A stretch of DNA of 64,000 bases from Angustibacter sp049994355. Its GTDB lineage: Bacteria; Actinomycetota; Actinomycetes; Actinomycetales; Angustibacteraceae. Position numbers and translations under genes: made by a program. The DNA lies in NCBI RefSeq assembly GCF_049994355.1, contig NZ_CP188257.1:4154001-4218000 (forward strand), read 5' to 3'. Of this stretch, positions 15,230 through 23,399 are shown piece by piece (within the stretch, counting starts at the first letter, position 1; every line of letters starts with the position of its first letter). The notes below the pieces were generated by a model that was not told where the DNA came from, did no database searches, and worked only from the letters and a program-made list of their open reading frames with translations.

Positions 15230-17521
15230 ATGTCCCAGGATCCGGCCCGTCCCGACCGCACCGACTGGACGGCCCAGATGGTCTCACCGGACGAGGAGTT
15301 CGACGGCGCACCGAACCTGCGCCAGCAGTTCACGCTGGACGCCGGGCACGGCCCGATCGCACGTGCCACGCTCGCCATCACGGCCTGCGGGATCTTCGAG
15401 GCGTTCATCAACGGTGTGCCCGTCTCCGCCGACGTGCTGAGCCCGGGCTGGTCGAGCTACGAGTGGCGCCTGCGATACCGCGAGTACGACGTGAGCGGGC
15501 TGCTCGATGACGACTCGGTCCTTGCCGTCCAGCTCGGCAACGGCTGGTTCCGCGGCCGGCTGGGCTTCCAGGGCAACCGGGCGTTCTACGGCCCTGAGCT
15601 GGCCCTGCTCGCCCAGCTCGACGTCACCTTCGAGGACGGCCACACCCAGCGGGTCGGCACCGACCCGACGTGGCAGGCGGGTCCATCGGACACCGTCGCC
15701 AACGACCTGTACGACGGGCAGACCATCGACGCGCGACTGCGCGACGAGACGTGGAAGCAGCCCGGGGCCAAGCTCGCCGGCTGGGCCGGCGTCCACCCAG
15801 TGGAGTTCGACCTAGGCCGGCTCACGGCGTACGTCGGTCCGCCGGTGGTCCGGCACGAGACGTTGCGACCGACCGCCGTCTGGACGACGGCGTCCGGGCG
15901 GCTGCTGCTCGACTTCGGCCAGAACGCCGTCGGCTGGGTGCGGCTGCGCGTCCAGGGCGAGCGCGGGCACACCGTCACGGTGCGGCACGCCGAGGTGCTC
16001 GAGCACGGCGAGCTGGGCACCCGGCCGCTGCGCGACGCCGAAGCCACCGACCGCTACGTGCTCAGCGGCGGCACCGACACGTTCGAGCCGACCAAGACGT
16101 TCCACGGCTTCCGGTACGCCGAGATCGACGGCTGGCCCGCCGGGTCGTCACTGGCGGACGTCGACGCGGTCGTCGTCCACTCCGAGCTGAAGCGCACCGG
16201 CCACTTCGAGAGCTCCGACGCGCTACTCAACCGGTTCCACGAGAACGTGGTCTGGGGTCTTCGGGGCAACTTCCTCGACGTGCCCACGGACTGCCCTCAA
16301 CGCAACGAACGCCTCGGCTGGACCGGCGACCTGTCGGTCTTCGCGCCCTCCGCGACGTTCCTGTACGACGTGCGCGACTTCCTGCGCGACTGGCTGCTCG
16401 ACCTGGCCGCCGAGCAGTCCCACCACGAAGGCATGGTTCCGTTCGTCATCCCGGACATCCTCAAGTACGAGACGCTGCCGGCTGAGTTCCCCACCCCCGA
16501 CAGCACCGCCGTTTGGAGCGACGCTGCGGTCTGGGTGCCCTGGGCGCTGTGGCAGGCTTACGGCCAGCTCGCAGACCTGGAGGACCAGTACGACTCGATG
16601 ACTGCCCACGTGCGCCGCGTCGAGTCGCTCCTGTCGCCGAACGGGCTGTGGGACACCGGGTTCCAGTTCGGTGACTGGCTCGACCCGCAGGCGCCGCCGG
16701 ACGAGCCCTTCAAGGCCAAGGCGGACAACGGGGTGGTGGCGACCGCGTGCTTCTACCGGTCCGCGTCTCTCGTCGCCCGGACGGCCGAGCTGCTCGGCCG
16801 GACCGAGGACGCCGCGTCCTGGCACGCCTTGGCTGCCCGCACCCGGGCGGCGTTCCTGCAGCACTACGTCCGCTCCGACGGCACGGTCCTGAGCGACTGC
16901 GCCACCGTGTACGCACTGGCTATCACCTTCGAGCTGTTGGACGGTGCCGCCCTGGCGGCAGCGGGAAGCCGGCTGGCCGAGCTGGTGGCGCAGAACGACT
17001 ACCGCATCTCGACCGGGTTCGCCGGCACCGCGTACGTCACCGACGCACTGACCAGCACCGGGCACCTGGACGCGGCGTACCGGTTGCTGATGGAGCGTCA
17101 GTGCCCGTCCTGGCTGTACCCGGTGACCATGGGCGCCACCACTGTGTGGGAGCGCTGGGACTCGATGCTGCCGGACGGCTCGATCAACCCCGGCGAGATG
17201 ACCAGCTTCAACCACTATGCGCTCGGTGGCGTCGCCGACTGGATCCACCGCACGGTCGGCGGCCTGGCCCCGCTGGAACCCGGCTACCGACGCGCACTGA
17301 TCGCACCGGTCCCGGGCGGCGGACTGACCTGGGCACGCACCAGCCTGGGGACGCCGCACGGGCAGCTCCAGATCTCCTGGTCCGTTGACGACGAGGGCGA
17401 CCTCGAGGTCACCGCAGTCGTGCCGGACGGCGTCAGCGCGCTCGTGCGGCTACCGGGTGAGCCGGACGTCGAGGTCGGCCCCGGCGAACACACCTTCAAG
17501 GCCGCCCGGGCCGCAGCCTGA
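15230..17521 (+). CDS. Alpha-L-rhamnosidase, GH78
   Basis: Hydrolyses terminal alpha-L-rhamnose from glycosides or oligosaccharides. 763 residues with the Bac_rhamnosid domain order: N-terminal beta domain, linker beta domain, (alpha/alpha)6 catalytic domain with DCPQRNERLGWTGD near residue 355, and C-terminal beta domain. There is no signal peptide, so it acts on imported substrate. The start is the ATG at 15230 with GGGGAG eight bases before it; an in-frame ATG 16 codons earlier lacks a ribosome site and touches the operator. It diverges from the LacI repressor and converges on the transporter genes. Confidence 0.93.
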   Translation: MSQDPARPDRTDWTAQMVSPDEEFDGAPNLRQQFTLDAGHGPIARATLAITACGIFEAFINGVPVSADVLSPGWSSYEWRLRYREYDVSGLLDDDSVLAVQLGNGWFRGRLGFQGNRAFYGPELALLAQLDVTFEDGHTQRVGTDPTWQAGPSDTVANDLYDGQTIDARLRDETWKQPGAKLAGWAGVHPVEFDLGRLTAYVGPPVVRHETLRPTAVWTTASGRLLLDFGQNAVGWVRLRVQGERGHTVTVRHAEVLEHGELGTRPLRDAEATDRYVLSGGTDTFEPTKTFHGFRYAEIDGWPAGSSLADVDAVVVHSELKRTGHFESSDALLNRFHENVVWGLRGNFLDVPTDCPQRNERLGWTGDLSVFAPSATFLYDVRDFLRDWLLDLAAEQSHHEGMVPFVIPDILKYETLPAEFPTPDSTAVWSDAAVWVPWALWQAYGQLADLEDQYDSMTAHVRRVESLLSPNGLWDTGFQFGDWLDPQAPPDEPFKAKADNGVVATACFYRSASLVARTAELLGRTEDAASWHALAARTRAAFLQHYVRSDGTVLSDCATVYALAITFELLDGAALAAAGSRLAELVAQNDYRISTGFAGTAYVTDALTSTGHLDAAYRLLMERQCPSWLYPVTMGATTVWERWDSMLPDGSINPGEMTSFNHYALGGVADWIHRTVGGLAPLEPGYRRALIAPVPGGGLTWARTSLGTPHGQLQISWSVDDEGDLEVTAVVPDGVSALVRLPGEPDVEVGPGEHTFKAARAAA

Positions 17522-17539
17522 GCGCGCCTCCCACCCTCG

Positions 17540-18364
17540 TCAGCCCTTGACGGCACCAGCCGTCATGCCGGCCACGATGCGCTTGTTGAAGAACAGAAAC
17601 ATGACCAACGGCAGCACCGTGATCAGCAGCATGTTGGCGAACAGAAGGTTGTACTGGGTGTTGAACTGGCTCTGGAAGTTGAACAACGTCAGCTGGGCCG
17701 TCGCGTTCTCGTCACCGGGCAGAAAGTACAGCGGGTTCTGGAAGTCGTTGAACACGAAGACCGACTGCAGCACGATCACGGTGACGATCACCGAACGCAG
17801 CAACGGGAAGATCACCTGGAAGAACAGCCGGATCGGGCCAGCGCCGTCGATCAGCGCAGCCTCGTCCAGCTCACGCGGGATCGTGGAGATGAAGGCGCGG
17901 AAGAGCAGGACGCAGAACGCCATGCCCAGCGCGACCTCGACGAAGATCAGACCCGACATCGTCCTGAACAGGTGCAGCCTCTGCAGGACCCAGATGGTGG
18001 GGACCACGGCCGGCGGGATGATCAGCCCGGCCAGGACGAACATGTTCACGACCGGGTTCAGCTTGGACTTGCGGCGCTGCAGCACGTAGGCCGCCATCGC
18101 ACTGAAGACCACCAGGAGCGCAACTGCGCTGACCGTCAGGATGGTGCTGTTGATCAGAGCGATCACCAGGATGTAGTCCCTGGCCTGCAGGGCTCCCTTG
18201 AGGTTGTCCAGGAGGTGCCAGTGCGTCGGCAAGGAGAAGCTGAACTCGGCTGCCTCGCTGGGGCTCTTCGCCGCGGAAAGCAGGATGAAGATGAACGGGA
18301 CAATGAAGACTACGCTGAACAGCACGATCGACACGGTCCCCAGCAGGACTCCTCTGTGCCTCAT
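17540..18364 (-). CDS. Carbohydrate ABC transporter permease, MalG type
   Basis: 274 residues with six predicted transmembrane helices, the EAA loop (RAFISTIPRELDEAALIDGA) and the typical C terminus IVAGMTAGAVKG. It is the second inner-membrane subunit of the importer. The ATG overlaps the stop of the partner permease (ATGA). A 551-codon open frame covering both permeases is a reading-frame shadow, not a fusion. The stop lies 18 bases from the convergent rhamnosidase stop. Confidence 0.92.
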   Translation of the reverse strand: MRHRGVLLGTVSIVLFSVVFIVPFIFILLSAAKSPSEAAEFSFSLPTHWHLLDNLKGALQARDYILVIALINSTILTVSAVALLVVFSAMAAYVLQRRKSKLNPVVNMFVLAGLIIPPAVVPTIWVLQRLHLFRTMSGLIFVEVALGMAFCVLLFRAFISTIPRELDEAALIDGAGPIRLFFQVIFPLLRSVIVTVIVLQSVFVFNDFQNPLYFLPGDENATAQLTLFNFQSQFNTQYNLLFANMLLITVLPLVMFLFFNKRIVAGMTAGAVKG

Positions 18365-19299
18365 CGGTCCACCTCCCCGCGGTTGAGCACCCAGAACAAG
18401 GGCACGACGATCACGGTCACCAGCAGGAACAGGATGACGTTGCCGGCAGTGGACAAGCCGTAGAAGCCGGCTTGGTACTGCTTGTAGATCACCGACGCGA
18501 TGACGTCCGTTGTGAACCCAGGCCCGCCCTTGGTCATGGACCAGATGAGGTCGAAGGACCGAAGTCCGCCGATCAGGGACAGGATGATCACCGTCGCGGT
18601 CGCGGGCCGCATCAGGGGCAGGATGACATTGCGGAAGACCTGCCAGCGCGAGGCGCCGTCCACCTTGGCCGCCTCGACGTACTCGCCGGGGATGGTCACG
18701 ATGCCCGCGATGAAGATGACCATCGCCAGGCCGACGCCCTTCCAGACGTCCACCATGGCCACGGACAGCAGGGCGGTCTTGGTGTCCACCAGCCAGGCCG
18801 GGCCTTGGATCCCGACGACTGCGAGCGCACGGTTCACCATGCCGGTGTCCGGGTTCAGCAGTACCTGGAACGTGATCCCGATCCCGATGGCGCTGACCAG
18901 GACCGGGAAGAACGCCACCGAGCGCAGGAAGGGCCGACCGATGATCTGCGAGGTCAGCAGCAGGGCCAGCGCCATACCGATGACGACCTTGAGCACGCAG
19001 GTCACGAAGGCGTAGATCAGGGTGTTGACCAGGCCCTTGGTGAGCGCGTCCTCCTGGAAGAACGCCACGAAGTTGTCCAGTCCGATGAAGTGCCAGTCGA
19101 ACAGGGTCCACCGGGTGAGGCTGAAGAAGAAGGACACGATCGTCGGTACGAGGAAGAGGCCGATGAAGACCACCGCAGCCGGCAGGTAGAACCACAGTGG
19201 GTAGACCTTCTGCCGCCGGCGAGACGCACTGTCCTGCGATGCGGGCTCGCGCTGTCGTGTACTCGTCGCCGCGTCGGTCGTGCTCGTGGTGGTGGCCAC
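18361..19299 (-). CDS. Carbohydrate ABC transporter permease, MalF type
   Basis: 312 residues with a charged, low-complexity N-terminal tail, then six transmembrane helices and the EAA loop (IPGEYVEAAKVDGASRWQ). It pairs with the MalG-type subunit. No ATP-binding subunit is encoded nearby. Actinomycete sugar importers of this class often share one ATPase (MsiK) encoded elsewhere. An 84-base gap with a very stable hairpin separates it from the binding-protein gene. Confidence 0.92.
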   Translation of the reverse strand: MATTTSTTDAATSTRQREPASQDSASRRRQKVYPLWFYLPAAVVFIGLFLVPTIVSFFFSLTRWTLFDWHFIGLDNFVAFFQEDALTKGLVNTLIYAFVTCVLKVVIGMALALLLTSQIIGRPFLRSVAFFPVLVSAIGIGITFQVLLNPDTGMVNRALAVVGIQGPAWLVDTKTALLSVAMVDVWKGVGLAMVIFIAGIVTIPGEYVEAAKVDGASRWQVFRNVILPLMRPATATVIILSLIGGLRSFDLIWSMTKGGPGFTTDVIASVIYKQYQAGFYGLSTAGNVILFLLVTVIVVPLFWVLNRGEVDR

Positions 19300-19333
19300 G
19301 TCGTCACCTCAAATCCGGTCCGTCGGGATCGTG

Positions 19334-19377
19334 CGGTCGGCGGCTCCCCGCGCCCCTCAGCGGGGAGCCGCCGACCG
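19334..19377 (-). repeat. 18-base-pair perfect hairpin between binding-protein and permease genes
   Basis: Arms CGGTCGGCGGCTCCCCGC and GCGGGGAGCCGCCGACCG with an eight-base loop, six bases past the binding-protein stop. It can act as a 3' stabiliser or partial terminator, so that the binding protein is made in excess over the permeases, as in malE-malF. Confidence 0.75.
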
Positions 19378-19383
19378 AGTCAC

Positions 19384-20715
19384 TCATGACCAGCCGGGCA
19401 GTCCCAGCTGCTGGGCCTGCTTCTTCACGTCCTTGTCGTAGAGCGCAGCGCCGTCCGGCGCCTTCTTCAACCCGGACCCCACCTCGACGGTGATCTGCTC
19501 CAGGGCCGGGCCCTTGATGGGCGACAGGAACTCGAGCGCCGGGGTGACGTTGTCCGAGTCGCCGGCGTACTTGGACAGGTCCTTGACCGCGTCCGGGACG
19601 TCGCCGGGCAGCGTGCACCCGGTCACCACGTACGGGCCTGCCGGCGGGTAGCCCTTGGTCTGCGCGTCGCAGCCCTCCTTGCTGGCGGCGAAGCCCAGGA
19701 ACTTCTCTGCAGCCGTGAGCTTGGCGCCGGTCGTGGTCTTCGGGATGTAGATGCCCGGCGGCAGCCACAGCGTCAGCCCGTTCTTGGCGGCGTCGTCGCC
19801 CGGCTGCGGGAAGAAGCCGATGTCCTTGATCTTGTCCGGGCTCTGCGCCTGGATGGTGCCGATCCCGAAGGTCAGCATCGGGTAGGAGGAGCCCTTGCCG
19901 TCCGCCAGGTCCTTCAGCCCCTGCTCGAACTTCTCGGAGCCGTAGTTCTTGTTCAGGTAGCCGGCATCGTGCACCGCCTGCAGACGCTGGAACCCGAGCA
20001 ACGCCGGGTCGTCCACGTAGTGCGCCTGGTTCTGGGTGTACTTGGTGGCCCAGTCGGCCTGGGCTGCCGCGACGTTGTGGAAGTCCGCCAGCACGTAGAG
20101 CTGCGACGTCCAGGTGTCCGCGTAGGTCTGGATCACCGGCACGATCCCGGCGGCCTTCACCTTGGCGTTGTTGGACATGTAGTCGGCCCAGGTCTTGGGG
20201 ACGCTCAGGCCCAGCTTGGAGTAGATGGCCTTGTTGTAGAGGATGCCGCCACCCATCGCCACCCCGAACGGCGCGCCGTAGATGTCGCTGCCGGCCTTGA
20301 CCACGGTCTGGAAGGAGGGTTCGACGTCCTTGAGCCAGGGCTGGCTGGTCTGCGGCACCAGGTTCTTCGCGGGGTCGATCGCTTGGAACAGCGAGCCCGA
20401 GTTGTACATGAACACGTCGTTCATGTCGCCGGTCGACAGGCGCGTCTTGATCAGGTTGTCACCGTCACCGCCACCCGGTCGTTGCTCGAGCTTGATGGTG
20501 ATGTTGGGGTTCTTGGCGTGAAACGCATCAGCCAGACCTTGCGCGGTCTTGACGGTCGAGTCGGAGTTGTCGACGAGGAACGACAGCGTCGTCGCACCGT
20601 TCTTGTCGTCGCCCCCCGACTTCAAAGAGCCTGCACTACAAGCCGTCACAGCGAGCGCGCTCGCGAGTCCGGCGACGGCGATCGCGAGTGAGCGCCGCTT
20701 CATCGGGATGCTCAT
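19384..20715 (-). CDS. Carbohydrate ABC transporter substrate-binding lipoprotein
   Basis: 443 residues of extracellular binding protein family 1. A signal sequence with a lipobox (LASALAVTACSAGS; lipidation at the Cys) anchors it to the membrane outer face. The mature part has the bilobal fold typical of MalE-like proteins. Regulation by the AACGTTTCA site at 20756 and location in the cluster suggest it binds rhamnose or a rhamnose-containing oligosaccharide. With the cytoplasmic rhamnosidase, an oligosaccharide is likely. Start ATG at 20715; an in-frame ATG follows four codons later. Confidence 0.92.
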   Translation of the reverse strand: MSIPMKRRSLAIAVAGLASALAVTACSAGSLKSGGDDKNGATTLSFLVDNSDSTVKTAQGLADAFHAKNPNITIKLEQRPGGGDGDNLIKTRLSTGDMNDVFMYNSGSLFQAIDPAKNLVPQTSQPWLKDVEPSFQTVVKAGSDIYGAPFGVAMGGGILYNKAIYSKLGLSVPKTWADYMSNNAKVKAAGIVPVIQTYADTWTSQLYVLADFHNVAAAQADWATKYTQNQAHYVDDPALLGFQRLQAVHDAGYLNKNYGSEKFEQGLKDLADGKGSSYPMLTFGIGTIQAQSPDKIKDIGFFPQPGDDAAKNGLTLWLPPGIYIPKTTTGAKLTAAEKFLGFAASKEGCDAQTKGYPPAGPYVVTGCTLPGDVPDAVKDLSKYAGDSDNVTPALEFLSPIKGPALEQITVEVGSGLKKAPDGAALYDKDVKKQAQQLGLPGWS

Positions 20716-20755
20716 CCTGTCCTCCAGGGATGTCGTCGGGCCTGCGCCCAGTTGT

Positions 20756-20809
20756 AACGTTTCATGTCGCTGAACGCAGACGCTATTCGACTCGGAGGGT
20801 CCAGGTCAA
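20756..20809 (-). promoter_or_regulatory. Promoter and LacI-type operator of the ABC importer
   Basis: On the minus strand: TTGACC (20804-20809), an 18-base spacer, TAGCGT (20780-20785). The operator TGAAACGTTACA spans 20753-20764, just downstream of the expected transcription start. It shares AACGTTTCA with the rhaI and rhamnosidase sites. Confidence 0.6.
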
Positions 20810-20908
20810 GGGTTTCTGCGCAGTTGTGAACCGGTCGTATCCCGACCGTGGTCAGCACGCGTATCGTCGGCGGCATCGGAGCAGGGGGCCAACGAGGTCG
20901 GGGCCGTC

Positions 20909-21775
20909 ATGGAGCCTGTCGCACCGAGCGAGCACGACGACCGCGTGCTGACCTACACCAGGGGCCTGGCCGTGTTCATCACACCGTTCCTGCTGCTTGC
21001 CTTCGCGGTCCTCTACCCGGTCCCGGACGACACCGCGCGGCTGTTCGCCTGGACGATCCACCCGACGATGACGCCGATGGTGCTCGCCTCGGCGTACCTG
21101 GGAGGTGCCTACTTCTTCATCCGGGCTGCCTGGGCCAAACGGTGGAACACCCTGCGGATCGGGTTCGCGGCGGTCACGCTCTTCGCCTCCCTGCTGGGCA
21201 TCGCCACCATCGTGCACTGGGACAGGTTCAACCACGGCCACGTGGCGTTCTGGCTCTGGGCCGGCCTCTACTTCGTCGCACCGTTCCTCGTCCTGGGTGC
21301 CTGGCTGACCAACCAGCGGGTCTCTGCGAAGCCCACGGCCCAGGAGCTGCGGCTGGGACAGGTGTCGCGTGCGGTGGTGGGCGGGGTCGGTCTGCTCGCC
21401 CTGCTGCAGGGGCTGGCCATGTTCGTCGCACCACAGCAGTTCATCGGCATCTGGCCGTGGACGCTCACCCCGCTGACCTGCCGGGTGGTCGCGGCGGTCT
21501 TCTGCCTCGGGTCCGCCGGGATCGGCGTGCTGGTCGATCCGCGCTGGACGTCGCTGCGGCTGATGCTCCAGGTCGAGGTGATCATGGTGGTGCTCATCCT
21601 GGTCGCGGCGGCCCGGGCGCACAGCGAGTTCGACACCTCGCGGCCGCTCACCTGGCTACTGCTGCTGGGCTTCCTCGGCGTGCTGGCGGGATCGACCTAC
21701 TTGTGGCTGCTCTACGAACGCGGCGGCGGCAGCACCACGCCGAAGCCGGCCACCGCGAGCCTGAGCAGCACCTGA
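20909..21775 (+). CDS. Integral membrane protein of unknown function
   Basis: 288 residues with about eight predicted hydrophobic helices and short polar ends. Recognisable stretches such as YPVPDDTARLFAWTIHPTM and a His-rich HWDRFNHGHVAFWLW do not tie it to a named family. It sits between the rhamnose transporter promoter (divergent) and a DUF5995 gene (convergent). Its last 64 bases overlap the end of that gene on the other strand. No function can be assigned. Start ATG 20909 has GGGGCCGTC upstream but no clear ribosome site. Confidence 0.65.
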   Translation: MEPVAPSEHDDRVLTYTRGLAVFITPFLLLAFAVLYPVPDDTARLFAWTIHPTMTPMVLASAYLGGAYFFIRAAWAKRWNTLRIGFAAVTLFASLLGIATIVHWDRFNHGHVAFWLWAGLYFVAPFLVLGAWLTNQRVSAKPTAQELRLGQVSRAVVGGVGLLALLQGLAMFVAPQQFIGIWPWTLTPLTCRVVAAVFCLGSAGIGVLVDPRWTSLRLMLQVEVIMVVLILVAAARAHSEFDTSRPLTWLLLLGFLGVLAGSTYLWLLYERGGGSTTPKPATASLSST

Positions 21776-22482
21776 CCCGGCGCCAGCAGGTCGGCGATCT
21801 TGGCGGCACTGAGCAGCTCGAGCTCGGCCAGCCGCTCGGCGTACGCGGCGTCGCCGGCCAGTCGCGCGACGTGCAGCTCCTCGGTGTTCAGCCAGACCTT
21901 CTGGCGAGCCTCACGCAGGAAGCGCTTCGAGCTCAGCCGGTTGAGCGGCTGCAGCACCCGGTCGAGCAGGGTCCGGCGGCTGACCCCGGCCAGCTCGTCG
22001 TCCTCCGCCGCGACCCGCGCGGACAGCACGCCGTCGATCCGCTCGTGGTCGCGTCGACGGCTGCCCAGCACCTGGCGGTCGGCGTAGTCCTGCGGCGAGA
22101 TGACGGCGAGCAACGCCTGCGGGAGGTCGTAGTTGATGTGCGCGTTGATCCCGAGCAGCACGTGTCGCAGGGCTGGCAGCTGCGGTGGGGCGTCGAACGC
22201 GAGCCGCCAGGGCCGGGGCACGCCCGCTCCCCCGGCCAGGTCGGCGTCCAGGGCGTCCAGGTAGAGGTCGGCGAACGCGACGTCCCAGTCCTGCACCCAC
22301 TTCGCGTCCTCGAAGACCCCGCGGGCGATCGCGCTGCCGACCGCTGACGTGGTGCGGCAGTAAGTGTCCAGGAACACCCGTCGACTCTCGGCGCTGGCCG
22401 GCAGGGTATCCAGCCGGGACTGCATGGCGGCCACCACCCCGGCGAGCGAACGCGGTTCACCCGGTGGGTCGGTCCCCGTCAC
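21712..22482 (-). CDS. DUF5995 family protein
   Basis: 256 residues, mostly alpha-helical, with the family-like core HVLLGINAHINYDLPQAL in the middle. Function unknown. The start codon region overlaps the last 26 bases of the upstream tail-sheath-like gene, so the two are probably co-transcribed. The C terminus overlaps the convergent membrane-protein gene by 64 bases. The membership call rests on the NAHINYDLP motif alone, so it is moderately secure. Confidence 0.65.
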   Translation of the reverse strand: MTGTDPPGEPRSLAGVVAAMQSRLDTLPASAESRRVFLDTYCRTTSAVGSAIARGVFEDAKWVQDWDVAFADLYLDALDADLAGGAGVPRPWRLAFDAPPQLPALRHVLLGINAHINYDLPQALLAVISPQDYADRQVLGSRRRDHERIDGVLSARVAAEDDELAGVSRRTLLDRVLQPLNRLSSKRFLREARQKVWLNTEELHVARLAGDAAYAERLAELELLSAAKIADLLAPGQVLLRLAVAGFGVVLPPPRS

Positions 22483-22894
22483 ACAGGGTCCACTGGCCGA
22501 TACGGAACACCACGAACTCGGCCGGTCGGACCGGCGCCACCCCGATCTCCAACACCAGCCGACCGTTGTCGACGTCGTTCTGGCTCATCGTGCTGCGGTC
22601 GCAACGGACGAAGAACGCCTCCTCGGCGCCGGTGCCCATCAGCGCGCCGTCCCGCCACTCCTGGTACAGAAAGGTCGAGGCGGCTTCCCGCACCGCCGCC
22701 CAGAGTCGCTCACCGTTCGGCTCGAAGGCGACCCACTCCAGCCCCCCCTGGAGGGAGTGCTCCAGGTAGAGCAGGAGGCGTCGCACGTTGACGTACTTCC
22801 ACTGTGGGTCGCTCGCGACGGAGCGGCCGGGGATTCGTCCGAGAATCGTCCGGGCATGCACGGTGCTGTGGCCGTCCGCCATGTCGGGCGCCAC
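22457..22894 (-). CDS. Isolated C-terminal domain of a contractile tail sheath protein
   Basis: 145 residues (133 from the ATG at 22882) matching only the C-terminal domain of phage/extracellular-contractile-system sheaths. Diagnostic segments are WKYVNVRRLLLYLEHSL, WVAFEPNGERLWAAVR, FFVRCDRSTMSQNDVDNGR and VAPVRPAEFVVFRIGQ. The normal protein is several hundred residues; the whole N-terminal part is absent, and no tube, baseplate or ATPase genes are nearby. It may be a decayed remnant or a co-opted domain. The reading frame is intact, it has a plausible start, and it overlaps the downstream DUF5995 gene by 26 bases. Confidence 0.75.
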   Translation of the reverse strand: MAPDMADGHSTVHARTILGRIPGRSVASDPQWKYVNVRRLLLYLEHSLQGGLEWVAFEPNGERLWAAVREAASTFLYQEWRDGALMGTGAEEAFFVRCDRSTMSQNDVDNGRLVLEIGVAPVRPAEFVVFRIGQWTLCDGDRPTG

Positions 22895-23040
22895 CGTAGA
22901 CCCGGCCCGGTCAGGCGCACAAGATCACCATCGTTCGCGGTGCGGTACCAACGTCAAACGGTCCGTCAAACACCGTCGAGGTCAGATGGCTCCACCGGAG
23001 CGGCCGAACCGGCCGCCCCACGTTGAGAACAGGAACGCAG

Positions 23041-23292
23041 ATGGCACTTTTCATGGACGTCCACACCATCGACGGTGGGGTGACGGTGGACGACGTCGCG
23101 GGCGCGCACGCCGCCGACCTCAAGACCCAGGGCCCGCACGGCGTGAACTACCTGCGCTACTGGGTGGACGAGCGGGCCGGCAAGATCTTCTGCCTGGTCG
23201 ACGCCCCGGACGCCGACGCAGCCAACACCGTGCACCGCGAGGCGCACGGCCTGGTCGCCGACGAGATCTACCCGGTCAGCGAGCACGCGTAG
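23041..23292 (+). CDS. DUF4242 / SCO4226-like small protein
   Basis: 83 residues of ferredoxin-like fold: MALFMDVHTIDGGVTVDDVA, then YLRYWVDERAGKIFCLVDAP and EAHGLVADEIYPV. It matches the DUF4242 family, whose Streptomyces member SCO4226 binds nickel. The His, Tyr and Glu positions typical of the site are present. The start is the ATG at 23041 preceded by AGGAACG; an upstream in-frame GTG adds six residues without support. A terminator hairpin follows, then a BTAD regulator on the same strand. Confidence 0.8.
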   Translation: MALFMDVHTIDGGVTVDDVAGAHAADLKTQGPHGVNYLRYWVDERAGKIFCLVDAPDADAANTVHREAHGLVADEIYPVSEHA

Positions 23293-23303
23293 GCACGAGG
23301 TTG

Positions 23304-23340
23304 CCGCAGGCCCGCCAGGCAGGAGGTGGCGGGTCTGCGG
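23304..23340 (+). terminator. Hairpin terminator after the DUF4242 gene
   Basis: 14-base arms (CCGCAGGCCCGCCA and TGGCGGGTCTGCGG, one wobble pair) with a nine-base loop, 12 bases past the stop. Confidence 0.75.
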
Positions 23341-23399
23341 TTCGCGTGCCGTTAACCCTGTTGGCCGCGGACGGCGACCGCGGGACCATGCGAGCAGCC

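Noticed and set aside
17540..19195. A 551-codon frame apparently fusing both ABC permeases
   Set aside because: The first permease is encoded in another frame up to its stop at 18361; the second starts at 18364 with an ATGA overlap. The extended part is a shadow.
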